A stretch of 48,061 nucleotides of DNA from an uncultured Caulobacteraceae bacterium (GCA_902826145.1 CADEDT010000006.1:1-48061), one strand, 5' to 3'. Numbered from the stretch's first letter, positions 17,451 through 26,749 are shown. The notes: a model not told the origin generated them from the letters alone. Translations and numbers: made by a program.

Positions 17451-19087
17451 ACCTTTGCCGTCGAGGTCCTAGCGAGGAATTTCTCTAACGCCTCCAGCGT
17501 ATCGGCGTCGCTAGGGCGCTTGTCCCAGCGAATTCGGGAGATGCGCGGGAAGCGCATGGCGACGCCGGATTTGTGCCGCGTCGAGCGCTGCAGGCCCTCG
17601 AAGGCAACCTCGAGCACTAGCCCCTTCGTCTTAGTGTGCGTGACCTCACGCACCGGGCCGAAGCGATTGGTGGTGTTGTTGCGCACGAAGCGATCCAGCT
17701 CGATCAGCTCCTCGTCGGTGAAGCCGAAATAGGCTTTGCCGACGGGCGTGAGTTCGCCGGCTTCTGTCCACACGCCGAATGTGTAGTCGGAATAGAACGA
17801 ACTGCGCTTGCCGGAGCCGCGCTGTGCGTACATCAGCACGGCGTCGATGACCATCGGATCGCGCTTCCACTTAAACCAATAGCCCTTGGGGCGCCCGGCC
17901 AAGTATGGCGCATCGCGCCGCTTGATCATCACGCCTTCAACGGCTTCCGCATCGATGCCTGCGCCGCCGTGCGAAGGATCGGCGCGTGCGGCGCTCAGTT
18001 CATCCCAAGTGTCGAACTTGATCGTCGATGAGAGATCGATCGGTGCGAGTGGATGGGCGTTGACGAAGCTCTCAAGCTTGGCGCGGCGCTCGATGAAGGG
18101 CAGTGCGCGCAGATCGTCATCGCCGAGAGCAAGCAGATCATAAACGCGGATGAAGGCCGGAAACTCCGCCATCATCTTGGCGTTCACGCTCTTGCGGTTC
18201 AGCCGCTGTTGCAGCGTGTTGAAATCCTGCACGCCGCCGCCGCGTTTGATGAGTAACTCGCCATCGAGGACGGCATCGAAGTCGAACCCGCGGACGAGAT
18301 CGGGAAACGCGCCGGAAAGATCTTCGCCGGTCCGCGAATAAAGCCGCGCCACCCGCTTGCCGTCTGCGTCCTTGCCCGCAGCAGCCTGCACCCGAATGCC
18401 ATCCCACTTCCACTCGGCGACGAATTCCGCCGGATTGAGCGGTACGAACTCCTCAGGCTCGATCGGGTGCGAGAGCATTGGCGGATAGAAGCGCACCGTC
18501 GTCGCAACGCTGGGCGCTTCGCCGCGACTTTCCAGCCAAGCGAACAGATGCGCGTAGGGCGGCGCGTCGGTGTGCCAGACATCCTCGATCTCATCCGTCT
18601 CCTTGCCGCCGAGGCGCGCTAGCGCCGTGCGCGCCAATCGCGCCGACACGCCAATGCGTAGCGCGCCGGTGATGAGCTTCAGCAACGCCCAGCGCCCGTT
18701 CTCATCCAGCCGGTCGAGCCAATCGGCGACGCGGGCGGACAATTCCTCTTTCGGCGTCGTGCTGAGCCCGTCGACCACATCCGTGATCGTGAGCTGCGCG
18801 TTCGCGCGCGTCTCATCCGCCGGCCACATCAGCGCGACCGTCTCGGCCAGGTCACCGACGAAATCGTACGACAAACCGAACAACACCGGATCGGTGCGTT
18901 CGGCTGCCAGATTGCGAATGAGGCCCGCTTTCGCGTTCTTGAACGTCAGCGCGCCCGTCATCGCCGCAAGCGCCCAGCCACGATCGGGATCGGGTGTTTC
19001 GCGGAAGTACGCCTCGAGCAACGCGAGTTTGCCGAGCCTGCGCGGCTCGTACGCCAACCGGTCGAGGAGGGCGGCGAAGCGGTTCAC
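17447..19087 (-). CDS. ATP-dependent DNA ligase (ligase-associated / cisplatin-response type)
   Basis: 546 aa from a GTG at 19087, which overlaps the upstream exonuclease stop (GTGA); a reading back to 19171 is open but lies inside that gene. An N-terminal DNA-binding helical domain (about 1-200) precedes the nucleotidyltransferase domain with the adenylated Lys in EWKWDGIR (K227). The OB domain with the usual RFPRISRIRWDK end closes the protein. In other bacteria this ligase, with an MBL exonuclease, an Lhr-type helicase and the PdeM endonuclease, forms a DNA repair cluster. Here only exonuclease and ligase are adjacent. Confidence 0.94.
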   Translation of the reverse strand: MNRFAALLDRLAYEPRRLGKLALLEAYFRETPDPDRGWALAAMTGALTFKNAKAGLIRNLAAERTDPVLFGLSYDFVGDLAETVALMWPADETRANAQLTITDVVDGLSTTPKEELSARVADWLDRLDENGRWALLKLITGALRIGVSARLARTALARLGGKETDEIEDVWHTDAPPYAHLFAWLESRGEAPSVATTVRFYPPMLSHPIEPEEFVPLNPAEFVAEWKWDGIRVQAAAGKDADGKRVARLYSRTGEDLSGAFPDLVRGFDFDAVLDGELLIKRGGGVQDFNTLQQRLNRKSVNAKMMAEFPAFIRVYDLLALGDDDLRALPFIERRAKLESFVNAHPLAPIDLSSTIKFDTWDELSAARADPSHGGAGIDAEAVEGVMIKRRDAPYLAGRPKGYWFKWKRDPMVIDAVLMYAQRGSGKRSSFYSDYTFGVWTEAGELTPVGKAYFGFTDEELIELDRFVRNNTTNRFGPVREVTHTKTKGLVLEVAFEGLQRSTRHKSGVAMRFPRISRIRWDKRPSDADTLEALEKFLARTSTAKV

Positions 19088-20115
19088 GCAGCCGCGCCCG
19101 CGGGCTCTTCTTCGTCGCCGTATCCAACGAGGTGCAGCGCCTTGGCCTTCAAGCCTTGCAACTCGCACCAATGCGCCAACGCATCGGCTTCGCCGTGCGT
19201 GATCCAGATTTCACCAGCGCCAGTGTCCTTGATCGTGCGCTGCAAATCGTTCCAATCCGCATGATCCGAGATCGCCAGCGGTAGCTCCACGCCTTGCTGA
19301 CGCGCCCGCGCGCGAATGCGCATCCATCCAGACGCCACCGATGTCACCGGATCGGGAAAGCGCCGCACCCACGGCGTCTGCAGCGCGCCCGGTGGGCAGA
19401 GCACGATTGCGCCCGCATAGAAGCTCTTCGGCGCCGTCTCCACGTGCCGCACCTCACCGAGGTCAACACCATGATCCTGGTAGAGCTTCGTCAGCTCAAG
19501 AAGTGCGCCGTGCACGAAGATCGGTTCATGCCAGCCGCAGCGCCGCAGCTCCGCCATCACACGCTGCGCTTTGCCGAGCGCGTAGGCGCCGACGATATGC
19601 GCGCGCTCTGGAAACATCGCGGCGGAGGCGAGGAGCTTGCGCACTTCGTGCTCGCCGCTCGGGTGCGTGAACACCGGCAGAGCAAACGTCGCCTCGGTGA
19701 TGAACACGTCGCACGGCACGACTTCGAACGGCGGGCAGGTGGGATCGGCCTGGCGCTTGTAGTCGCCGCTCACCACCACGCGTGTGCCGCCGCACTCCGC
19801 CGCTGCTTGCGCGGAACCTAGAACGTGCCCGGCCGAATGTAGCGAAAACTTCACGCCGCCGATGTCGAGCGTCTCGCCGTACTTCAGCGCCTGCGTCGAC
19901 CCAGCGAAGCCGGGACCGTAGCGCACCGCCATGATCGCCAACGTCTCCGGCGTTGCGAGCACCGAACCGTGCCCCGCGCGCGCGTGATCCGAATGGCCAT
20001 GGGTAATGAGCGCCCGCGCAACTGGGCGCGTCGGGTCAACATAGAGGTCCGCCATGGGGCAATAGAGACCCTCGGGGCGGGGATGTAGGATTTGAGCCGG
20101 CTGCATCGTCTTCAC
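19084..20115 (-). CDS. Ligase-associated DNA exonuclease (MBL/beta-CASP)
   Basis: 343 aa. The metallo-beta-lactamase motif THGHSDHARAGH (T38-H49) with the nearby SGDYKRQADPT segment and the AISDHADW C-terminal motif identify the SNM1-like exonuclease that accompanies this DNA ligase. It is predicted to process single-stranded DNA ends in a repair pathway with the ligase. The coding ends couple through a GTGA overlap, so both are made as a pair. The ATG at 20106 (MQPAQ) is an alternative start three codons in. The promoter should lie in the 85-bp divergent gap towards the ABC transporter genes. Confidence 0.93.
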   Translation of the reverse strand: MKTMQPAQILHPRPEGLYCPMADLYVDPTRPVARALITHGHSDHARAGHGSVLATPETLAIMAVRYGPGFAGSTQALKYGETLDIGGVKFSLHSAGHVLGSAQAAAECGGTRVVVSGDYKRQADPTCPPFEVVPCDVFITEATFALPVFTHPSGEHEVRKLLASAAMFPERAHIVGAYALGKAQRVMAELRRCGWHEPIFVHGALLELTKLYQDHGVDLGEVRHVETAPKSFYAGAIVLCPPGALQTPWVRRFPDPVTSVASGWMRIRARARQQGVELPLAISDHADWNDLQRTIKDTGAGEIWITHGEADALAHWCELQGLKAKALHLVGYGDEEEPAGAAA

Positions 20116-20130
20116 GGAAGATAGGGTTTG

Positions 20131-20149
20131 TTGCGGTGCATTTCCGCAA
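20131..20149. repeat. Inverted repeat TTGCGG / CCGCAA in divergent promoter region
   Basis: Perfect 6-nt arms with a 7-nt spacer, located between the divergent exonuclease and ABC transporter genes. It could be an operator, but the arms are short and could arise by chance. Confidence 0.25.
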
Positions 20150-20200
20150 TCGCTCTGCGGATTATCGAAACGCCACTAGCCCAATCCGGTTCTCACCCTT

Positions 20201-21160
20201 ATGTCCGCCGCTTCCCCCGCAACCCGCCCGAGTCGCATGCAACCCATCATTTCGATCAAAGACGTCAGCAAGACTTATAAGTCTGGCGTTCAGGCCCTGA
20301 AGCCGACGTCGCTCGATATCATGAAGGGCGAGATCTTCGCGCTGCTGGGGCCTAACGGCGCCGGCAAGACGACGCTCATCAACATGACCTGCGGGATCGT
20401 GAGATTGTCAGGCGGCACGATCGTCGCCGATGGCCATGACATCATCACCGACTATAAGAATGCACGAAAGAAGATCGGGTTGGTCCCGCAGGAGCTGCAT
20501 ACCGACGCATTCGAGCGCGTGATCGATACGGTGACGTTCAGCCGTGGTCTCTTCGGCTTCCCATCAAATCCTGCCTACATCGAGAAGGTGCTTCGCGATC
20601 TGTCGCTCTGGGAAAAGCGCGACGCCAAGATCATGGAACTATCCGGCGGCATGAAGCGCCGCGTCATGATCGCCAAAGCGCTCAGCCACGAACCGAAAAT
20701 CCTCTTCCTTGATGAGCCCAGCGCCGGCGTCGATGTCGAGCTCAGGCGCGATATGTGGGAGATGGTGCGCAATCTGCGTAAGAACGGCGTCACCATTATC
20801 TTGACGACGCACTACATCGAAGAAGCCGAGGAAATGGCAGATCGCGTGGGCGTCATCAACAAAGGCGAGCTGATCCTCGTTGAGGAAAAGGCGACGCTGA
20901 TGCGCAAGCTCGGCAAGAAGCAATTGCTGCTCGACCTGCCGGCGCCGATCGCCTCGGTGCCCGAGGGGCTCAACGGCTACAAAGTCGATCTCTGCAATGA
21001 GGGCCGCCAGCTCGTTTATAGCTTCGACGCACAGGCCGAGGACACCGGCATCCCGGCGTTCCTGAAGCGGCTCAGCGAACTCGGCGTCGACTTCAAAGAC
21101 CTCCACACCGAGCAATCCTCGCTCGAAGACATCTTTGTTTCCCTGGTGCACGCGAAATGA
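20201..21160 (+). CDS. ABC-2 type exporter, ATP-binding protein
   Basis: 319 aa. Walker [10 protein letters not shown] (50-58), signature LSGGM, Walker [13 protein letters not shown] and the H-loop TTHYIEEAE are intact. The C-terminal ~80 residues form the regulatory tail of the DrrA/NodI-type subfamily. With the next gene (ATGA overlap) it makes an exporter for a hydrophobic compound, drug or polysaccharide; the substrate is unknown. Two start codons are possible: the ATG at 20201 and the ATG at 20237 (MQPIISIKD), where family similarity begins. Neither has a clear ribosome binding site. Confidence 0.92.
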   Translation: MSAASPATRPSRMQPIISIKDVSKTYKSGVQALKPTSLDIMKGEIFALLGPNGAGKTTLINMTCGIVRLSGGTIVADGHDIITDYKNARKKIGLVPQELHTDAFERVIDTVTFSRGLFGFPSNPAYIEKVLRDLSLWEKRDAKIMELSGGMKRRVMIAKALSHEPKILFLDEPSAGVDVELRRDMWEMVRNLRKNGVTIILTTHYIEEAEEMADRVGVINKGELILVEEKATLMRKLGKKQLLLDLPAPIASVPEGLNGYKVDLCNEGRQLVYSFDAQAEDTGIPAFLKRLSELGVDFKDLHTEQSSLEDIFVSLVHAK

Positions 21161-21975
21161 CTCAGTCTGAAGCTGTCACGCAAACAGCCGGCGCCAGCGC
21201 TGGCGGGTTCAACTTCCACGGCATTCAAGCGATCTATCGCTTCGAAATGGCGCGCTGGTTCCGCACGCTAGGGCAGAGCCTGTTCTCGCCCGTGCTTTCT
21301 ACGTCGCTCTATTTCATCGTCTTCGGCTCGGCGATCGGATCGCGCATGGTGTCGATCGGCGGCGTGAGCTACGGCGAGTTCATCGTGCCGGGCCTCATCA
21401 TGCTCTCGATCCTAACCGAGAGCGTGTCGAACGCGAGCTTCGGCATCTACATGCCGCGCTGGGCAGGGACGATTTACGAACTGCTCTCGGCGCCAGTGTC
21501 CGCGATGGAGGCCGTGTGCGGCTATGTCGGCGCTGCCGCGACGAAATCGGTGATCATCGGTCTCGTCATCCTGGCGACTGCGCGCTTCTTCGTGCCGTAC
21601 GAAGTGCAGAACTGGCCCGCCATGCTGCTTTTCCTGGTGCTGACCAGCGTCTCGTTCTGCTTGTTCGGCTTCATCCTCGGCGTGCTCGCCGACGGCTTCG
21701 AGAAGCTCCAGATCGTGCCGATGCTGATCCTGACGCCGCTGACTTTCCTCGGCGGTACCTTCTACTCGCTCGACATGCTGCCGGAGTTCTGGCGCAACAT
21801 CACGTTGCTCAATCCGGTCGTCTATCTCATCAGTGGCTTCCGCTGGGCCTTCTTCGGCGCTGAAGCCGCGGACGTAAACATCGGCCTGAGCCTCGGAGCG
21901 ATCAGCCTCTTCCTCGCGGTTTGCCTTGCGGCAGTGTGGTGGATTTTCCGGACCGGTTATAGGCTCAAGAACTGA
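21157..21975 (+). CDS. ABC-2 type exporter, permease
   Basis: 272 aa membrane protein with six predicted helices starting at about residue 40; the ABC-2 membrane signature stands out around 195-215 ([23 protein letters not shown], spread over a loop). The start overlaps the ATPase stop (ATGA). The partner ATPase and permease together fit a DrrAB/YadGH-type exporter. A short 20-nt gap follows to the enoyl-CoA hydratase gene, which may be co-transcribed although unrelated in function. Confidence 0.92.
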   Translation: MTQSEAVTQTAGASAGGFNFHGIQAIYRFEMARWFRTLGQSLFSPVLSTSLYFIVFGSAIGSRMVSIGGVSYGEFIVPGLIMLSILTESVSNASFGIYMPRWAGTIYELLSAPVSAMEAVCGYVGAAATKSVIIGLVILATARFFVPYEVQNWPAMLLFLVLTSVSFCLFGFILGVLADGFEKLQIVPMLILTPLTFLGGTFYSLDMLPEFWRNITLLNPVVYLISGFRWAFFGAEAADVNIGLSLGAISLFLAVCLAAVWWIFRTGYRLKN

Positions 21976-21994
21976 TCCCTCCAGGAGCCGGTTC

Positions 21995-22744
21995 ATGAGC
22001 GAAGAGCACATCATCGTCAGCCGCGACGGCGCGGTTCTCGAAATCCGCTTCAACCGCCCAGACAAGAAGAACGCCATCACCAACGCCATGTACGGCGTGA
22101 TCGCCGACGCGGTGGCGGCGGCGCAGACCGACGATAGCGTCCGCGCCGTCCTCTTCACCGCCAATGGCGACTTCTTCTCCGCCGGCAACGACATCAAGGA
22201 CTTCGCCGCGCAGTCCGCGGGCGCGTTCGATGGCCCGCGCCATGTCGGCCGCTTCCTCGAAGAAGTGATCAAGGCAGAGAAGCCCATCGTCGCCGCCGTA
22301 CAGGGCCACGCCGTTGGCGTCGGCACGACGATGCTGTTTCAGTTCGATCTCGTTTACATCGCCGAGACAGCGCGCCTGACTGTGCCGTTCATCGACCTGG
22401 GCGTTGTGCCGGAGAATGCGTCCAGCCTCACTGTCGTCGATCGTCTCGGCCACGCGCGCGCGTTCGCGATGTTCGGGCTAAATGAGCCGCTCACCGGCAA
22501 GGACGCCGCCGCATGGGGCCTCGCCAACGCTGCTTTGCCGTTCGGCGAGGTCGAGCCCAAAGCGCGGGCGGCCGCTCAGGTGCTTGCTTCGAAGCCGCCG
22601 CAATCCATGCGCCTCACAAAGAAGCTCATGCGCGACCGCGAAGCACTGATGGCGCGCATGCAGGAAGAGGGCGAGATCTTCGCCGAGCGGCTCCGGTCAC
22701 CCGAAGCCGCCGCCGCGTTCGCTGCGTTCCTGACGAAGCGCTAG
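21995..22744 (+). CDS. Enoyl-CoA hydratase/isomerase (crotonase family)
   Basis: 249 aa from the ATG at 21995 (CAGGAG upstream). The crotonase fold motifs are present: FNRPDKKNAI, the oxyanion-hole segments FFSAGNDIKDF and AVQGHAVGVG, and DLGVVPENASS with a Glu in the position usual for hydratases and isomerases. It likely acts on a CoA thioester, in beta-oxidation or an isomerase step; the exact substrate is not evident. The stop overlaps that of the convergent M1 aminopeptidase (CTAG). Confidence 0.92.
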   Translation: MSEEHIIVSRDGAVLEIRFNRPDKKNAITNAMYGVIADAVAAAQTDDSVRAVLFTANGDFFSAGNDIKDFAAQSAGAFDGPRHVGRFLEEVIKAEKPIVAAVQGHAVGVGTTMLFQFDLVYIAETARLTVPFIDLGVVPENASSLTVVDRLGHARAFAMFGLNEPLTGKDAAAWGLANAALPFGEVEPKARAAAQVLASKPPQSMRLTKKLMRDREALMARMQEEGEIFAERLRSPEAAAAFAAFLTKR

Positions 22745-25359
22745 TGCCGCTGCGCTGCGCCGGCGCTCGATGCGCCGCCACGATGCTGCGCGATCCAAGC
22801 CTCAACCGCCGGCATGCGCTCGGACACCGTCTGCGCGCGCAGACGGATTGCCGCCGTCGCCGCCGCAACGCTTGAGCGCGCGCCCTCTGGGAAGTTCGCG
22901 GCGTAGCGCTCGAGTTCACCCGCCATCGCCGGATCAGAGCTGACCGCCGCGATCTCCGTCGGGAATTCCAAGCGCTGCAGCGGATCAAGAAGCGCTTCGA
23001 TGGTCGCGCGGTTGGCGACCAGGAAATCCCACCCCATTCGCGGATGCCCGCCATTCACACTGGAGATCACTTGGGTGCGGATTTGGCGCGGGATGTCGTC
23101 ACCGAGCGTCATGGCGAGCGTGCGCCGCGCCGATGCGTCGTCCTGCGCGCTGGCGAGCAGCAGCCACAGGCGCCGTTGTTCAACGAAGTCGGACGCCGAA
23201 CGCGCGCGTTGCAGCAGCGCTTCATAGTCCGCCGTGCTGGCATTGTAGGCGTAGACACCTAACACCGATGTGCGAATTGCGGCGGGCAGCGCGGACGGAT
23301 CGCTCTCCGACGCACGCACACGCCGGCGAGCTTCAGCGATCACCGCTTCGTCTCCCGACGTCCCTAGCGAGGCGATCAGATTCGCGCGCATCCGGGTCAC
23401 GTTTGAGCTTTCACCGTCGCGCGGCGTCCAGCCCACACGCTCCAGGAACGGATGCAGCGTCCGGCGCGCGTAGGCCGCCACGGCTTCCTGGCTCGGCCGC
23501 CCCTGCGAATAAGCTTGCAGCGCGCCCATCGACGCGATCGTATCCATCACGATCACCGGATCGGCGTCGTTCGGCAGCACGTTGACCAGTTCGAGATAGT
23601 TCGTGAACGGCGCATCGCCGCTCCGTCCGAATGTCCAGTAGTCGAGTAGCAAGCCGAGTTGATCTTCCTTCTCGAGCGACGTGAACTGCGACGTCAGCGC
23701 CGAGAAGTTGCGCTGATCGTAGAGCACGCGGAAGAAGCCGGACTGGCCGGCGTTCACAAGGTAAGCGCCGCACGGCAGCGCCACTTGCGCATTGCCTTCC
23801 ATGACGATGCGCGTGGGTTGACCGTTCAGCTGGCGCACCACGACCGGCACGTCCCAGCTTTCTTGTGTGCGCGCGGCGTCATCCATGGCGAAGCGGCGCT
23901 GTGTCAGCGCCACATCCATTTGCTGGCCGCGACGGCATGCTGGCGCATTCGCCGTGAGTAGCGGGAAGCCAGGTTGCCCGGTGAAGCTGCGCGCGATCTC
24001 CAGAACAGGCTTGCCTGACGCCGCTTGCACCGCGGACCACAAGTCTTCCGTGCGCGCGTTCCCGTAGCGGCGGCTGTTGATGTAGTTGCGCACGCCGGTG
24101 CGGAAGTCCTCTTCGCCCACATACGCCTCAAGCATGCGGATAACGGCGAGGCCCTTTTCGTAGGTGATCGTGTCGAACGCGAGACTGGCTTCGTCGATCG
24201 TGTTGACCGGCTGCACGATCGGGTGCGTGCCTTCGCGCGCATCGAGCGCCATAGCTGTGGCCGTGCCGTCCGTCAGCTGCGCCATCCACGGATTCCAATC
24301 CGGATGGACCCGTTCAGTAGCCTTCGCGGCCATCCACGACGCGAAACCTTCGTTGAGCCAAAGATCGTCCCACCAATTCATGGTGACGAGATTGCCGAAC
24401 CATTGGTGCGCGATCTCGTGTGCGACGATGCCGAACACGTTCTGCCGCTCGGCCGCGCTCGAATTCTCGTCGACCAGCAGATACTGGTCGAAATAGAGAA
24501 TGGCGCCCCAGTTCTCCATGGCGCCAAAACCACCCGCGCCCGGCACGCCAATCATGTCGAGTTTCGGGAGTGGATAGGGGATGCCGAAATACTCAGTGAA
24601 GTAGTTGAGCGATTGCTCGCCGGCGTCGAGCGCCTCGATGGCGCGATGGCCTTCGCCGCGGCGCATCACGACGCCGAGTTCTACGCCATTCACATTACGC
24701 GTCACCCGCTCAAAGTCGCCGACAGCAAGGAAGAGCAGATAGCTCGGCATGGAAGGCGTATCGGCAAAACGCGTGCGCGTGCGATTGCCGCCGACGCGCG
24801 TGGCTTGCTCAACCGGCATATTGCCGACCACGAACTGATCACTAGGCGCCGTCACCGTCAGTGAGAAAACGGCGCGGCGGTTGGGCTGATCCCACATCGG
24901 CGCGAAGCGGCGGGCATCGCCCGGTTCGAATTGCGTCGCCATCGCGCGCTTGGTTTGGCCATCGTCCTGATTTTCGACGCGGAAGAGGCCGTAGGCGTCG
25001 TCGTAGATCTTGCCGCGATAGGCGATGCGTATCGTGTGCCGGCCCGGCTGTAGTGCGCGGCGCGGTATGAGGGTCAGCGTTTGCGCGTCCGCGTTCACGA
25101 GGGCGCGCGCTTGCGCATTGTCGATGCTCGCGCGCTGCACCGTGAGATCGAGCGCGTTCATCGTGACGGTGGTGACCGCCTCGGTGTTCTCGATCGTGAT
25201 CGTCGTCTCGCCGCTGAAGGTCGCGGCGTTCACGTCTGGCGTCACCGAAATCTCGTACCGAAGCGGCGTCGGGCCGCCGTCAAACCACTGACGTTGCGCC
25301 TGCGCGGCGGGCGCTACCGCCAGCAGGGCGGCGGCAAGAAAGAACGGACGGAATTTCAT
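22741..25359 (-). CDS. M1 family aminopeptidase
   Basis: 872 aa from the ATG at 25359, chosen because it starts a signal peptide (MKFRPFFLAAALLAVAPAAQA) and is preceded by AAAGGA. The GAMEN exopeptidase motif is at 279-283, the zinc site HEIAH at 314-318 with the third ligand E337 (LNEGFA), and the ERAP1-like C-terminal helical domain fills about 520-870. It is predicted to trim N-terminal residues from peptides in the periplasm, complementing the M16 and S9 enzymes in this window. The open frame continues upstream to 25437 without family support. Confidence 0.94.
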   Translation of the reverse strand: MKFRPFFLAAALLAVAPAAQAQRQWFDGGPTPLRYEISVTPDVNAATFSGETTITIENTEAVTTVTMNALDLTVQRASIDNAQARALVNADAQTLTLIPRRALQPGRHTIRIAYRGKIYDDAYGLFRVENQDDGQTKRAMATQFEPGDARRFAPMWDQPNRRAVFSLTVTAPSDQFVVGNMPVEQATRVGGNRTRTRFADTPSMPSYLLFLAVGDFERVTRNVNGVELGVVMRRGEGHRAIEALDAGEQSLNYFTEYFGIPYPLPKLDMIGVPGAGGFGAMENWGAILYFDQYLLVDENSSAAERQNVFGIVAHEIAHQWFGNLVTMNWWDDLWLNEGFASWMAAKATERVHPDWNPWMAQLTDGTATAMALDAREGTHPIVQPVNTIDEASLAFDTITYEKGLAVIRMLEAYVGEEDFRTGVRNYINSRRYGNARTEDLWSAVQAASGKPVLEIARSFTGQPGFPLLTANAPACRRGQQMDVALTQRRFAMDDAARTQESWDVPVVVRQLNGQPTRIVMEGNAQVALPCGAYLVNAGQSGFFRVLYDQRNFSALTSQFTSLEKEDQLGLLLDYWTFGRSGDAPFTNYLELVNVLPNDADPVIVMDTIASMGALQAYSQGRPSQEAVAAYARRTLHPFLERVGWTPRDGESSNVTRMRANLIASLGTSGDEAVIAEARRRVRASESDPSALPAAIRTSVLGVYAYNASTADYEALLQRARSASDFVEQRRLWLLLASAQDDASARRTLAMTLGDDIPRQIRTQVISSVNGGHPRMGWDFLVANRATIEALLDPLQRLEFPTEIAAVSSDPAMAGELERYAANFPEGARSSVAAATAAIRLRAQTVSERMPAVEAWIAQHRGGASSAGAAQRH

Positions 25360-25523
25360 CGGCCTGATCCTTTGGAACTCGGCCGGTTTAGCGGATTTGC
25401 GGGGCCAGAAAACAAGACCAATGCTGCAAGCAGCCATCGGAGGCGGGCGAACGACAGCCCCTCGCCGCCGGAGGTGTGATCGCGGGCACAGAGAGGCGGG
25501 GCCGCCAGCCCTACATCCCGGCC

Positions 25524-25628
25524 ATGTCGATCCGCCAAATCCTCGCTGTGCTCTTGTTTGCCTGCGCCATCGCCGGGCTGATCGCGGTCATCCTCCACGG
25601 TGTGACGGATGTCACAGCGGCAGGGTGA
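25524..25628 (+). CDS. Tiny membrane peptide (34 aa)
   Basis: 34 codons, ATG at 25524 to TGA at 25628. The product has one hydrophobic helix (IRQILAVLLFACAIAGL then IAVILHG) and a short polar end. No clear ribosome binding site is seen (CCGGCC precedes), which lowers confidence. It lies directly before two better supported tiny peptides of similar design and could belong to the same unit. Confidence 0.4.
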   Translation: MSIRQILAVLLFACAIAGLIAVILHGVTDVTAAG

Positions 25629-25679
25629 CCAAGCGATTACCTTCTTCTCATCGAAACACGAGACGCCTGGAGCAAGACA

Positions 25680-25781
25680 ATGACCCGCACCAACAAACTC
25701 TACAGCCTGATCCTAGCCGCCCTTCTGCTCGCGCCGCTCGCGTACGCTACGCTGAACCAAGCCGCGCAGATCGTCGCCTAA
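25680..25781 (+). CDS. Tiny peptide ending QAAQIVA (33 aa), copy 1
   Basis: 33 aa. GGAG lies 7 nt before the ATG. A Lys/Arg-containing start (MTRTNKLYS) is followed by a hydrophobic helix (LILAALLLAPLAYA) and the tail TLNQAAQIVA. The following gene has the same plan and the same last seven residues, which is strong evidence that both are real and related. The helix-AYA pattern resembles a signal peptide whose mature product would be about ten residues, or a membrane-anchored peptide. Function unknown. Confidence 0.72.
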   Translation: MTRTNKLYSLILAALLLAPLAYATLNQAAQIVA

Positions 25782-25812
25782 TCAACCGACCGAATTTCAG
25801 AAGGAAACTCAG

Positions 25813-25905
25813 ATGACCAAGTTCTACGCCATCATCGCTGCGTGCGCCGTGTTCGCGCCGATCGCGATGGCCATGATGAGCCAAGCCGCCCAAATCGTTG
25901 CGTAG
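25813..25905 (+). CDS. Tiny peptide ending QAAQIVA (30 aa), copy 2
   Basis: 30 aa. AAGGAA lies 7 nt before the ATG. MTKFY, a hydrophobic helix (AIIAACAVFAPIAMA) and MMSQAAQIVA. The last seven residues are identical to the upstream 33-aa peptide although the codons differ, for example GCC GCG versus GCC GCC and ATC GTC versus ATC GTT, so selection is on protein sequence. A strong terminator hairpin follows 31 nt later. The pair probably forms a short transcript. Confidence 0.72.
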   Translation: MTKFYAIIAACAVFAPIAMAMMSQAAQIVA

Positions 25906-25936
25906 CTCCCGCGAACGATTTCAGGTGCGGATCAGA

Positions 25937-25976
25937 GAAGGGCGCGGATGCGAGAGCTCCGCGCCCTTCTTCTTTT
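25937..25976 (+). terminator. Rho-independent terminator after QAAQIVA peptides
   Basis: Perfect 12-bp stem GAAGGGCGCGGA / TCCGCGCCCTTC (25937-25948 and 25958-25969) with a 9-nt loop and a T-rich run (TTCTTTT). It follows the second tiny peptide gene. Its core stem is shared with two other terminators in this window. Confidence 0.8.
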
Positions 25977-26058
25977 CGCAACATGGTTGCCACGCGTTGA
26001 GCATCTTTCTCGCGGATCGAAACTGCAACTTGACCGTTAGAGGATGTGGAGATGCGTA

Positions 26059-26535
26059 ATGTCGGCTTCGCCTGAATGGTCTGCCCGCACGCGCCGCCAG
26101 GAAGAGCGGCTGCCAATGCGCGGCGCTGCTTGTGTTATCGAGCCCGCTGATGAAGCGCGCGAGCGCGTTGCCTCGCTGCTGCGGGCGATGGGTTTCGTCA
26201 CGCACGAAACAGGATGCGGCAAGCTTGGCCAATTCATCGCGGACCAGGTTCACTTGAAGGTCGTCGTGCTCGATTTGGCGCTGCCTGACGTGAAGGGGCT
26301 GAAGCTGATCCGCCGGCTGCGCCGCGACGATCCGCAGCTTGTAATCATCGCGCTGTCGCCCGACGCGATGAGCGCCATCCCGATGACGCTCGGGCGCTTC
26401 GCGGGCGCTGACGCCGTACTGGCCGCACCGCCCACGGACGAGGCCCTTTGCGCCGCCATAAACGAAGCCGAGCAATGCGCACGCCGGGCGGCCGCGCCGG
26501 CGCGGGAACGCGCGCCGCACCTAAATCCCACCTGA
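26059..26535 (+). CDS. Stand-alone response regulator receiver protein, atypical active site
   Basis: 158 aa from the ATG at 26059, which has GGAG 8 nt upstream. After an about 20-residue basic leader it is a single CheY-like receiver domain: CVIEPADEAR at the first strand end, VVVLDLALPD with the phosphoacceptor Asp at D72, IIALSP (S100 in place of the usual Thr or Ser), and GADAVLAAPP, where the nearly invariant Lys before Pro is Ala (A123). No output domain follows, only a basic Ala/Arg tail. Phosphorylation may be weak or absent. No kinase gene is adjacent. Confidence 0.85.
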   Translation: MSASPEWSARTRRQEERLPMRGAACVIEPADEARERVASLLRAMGFVTHETGCGKLGQFIADQVHLKVVVLDLALPDVKGLKLIRRLRRDDPQLVIIALSPDAMSAIPMTLGRFAGADAVLAAPPTDEALCAAINEAEQCARRAAAPARERAPHLNPT

Positions 26536-26602
26536 ACGCGCTCTTGCGCACCATTCAGAACCGGAGTCGCATCGTCCGCCCGCATCTCCTTGGGAGGATT
26601 CG

Positions 26603-26683
26603 ATGCTCAGTCATTTCTTCGCCTGGTTGCTCAAGCCTTTCTCACTGACCCGGCTTCTGGCCACCCGTTCATTTTTGCTTTGA
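26603..26683 (+). CDS. Possible tiny peptide (26 aa)
   Basis: 26 codons preceded by a strong GGGAGG at the right distance and followed within about ten nt by a hairpin. The product is amphipathic and hydrophobic (MLSHFFAWLLKPFSL then TRLLATRSFLL). No similarity is recognised. The support is the ribosome binding site plus the hairpin, so coding is possible rather than sure. Confidence 0.4.
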   Translation: MLSHFFAWLLKPFSLTRLLATRSFLL

Positions 26684-26688
26684 CCTCA

Positions 26689-26722
26689 AAGGGCGCAGCT
26701 TCGGATGCGCCCTTGATGTTTT
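26689..26722 (+). terminator. Hairpin AAGGGCGCA / TGCGCCCTT, weak T-tract
   Basis: A 9-bp perfect stem (26689-26697 and 26706-26714) with an 8-nt loop, followed by GATGTTTTC. It would end a transcript of the receiver gene and the tiny peptide. Confidence 0.55.
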
Positions 26723-26749
26723 CTGGCCGCGATGCGCTACATCTGGCGC

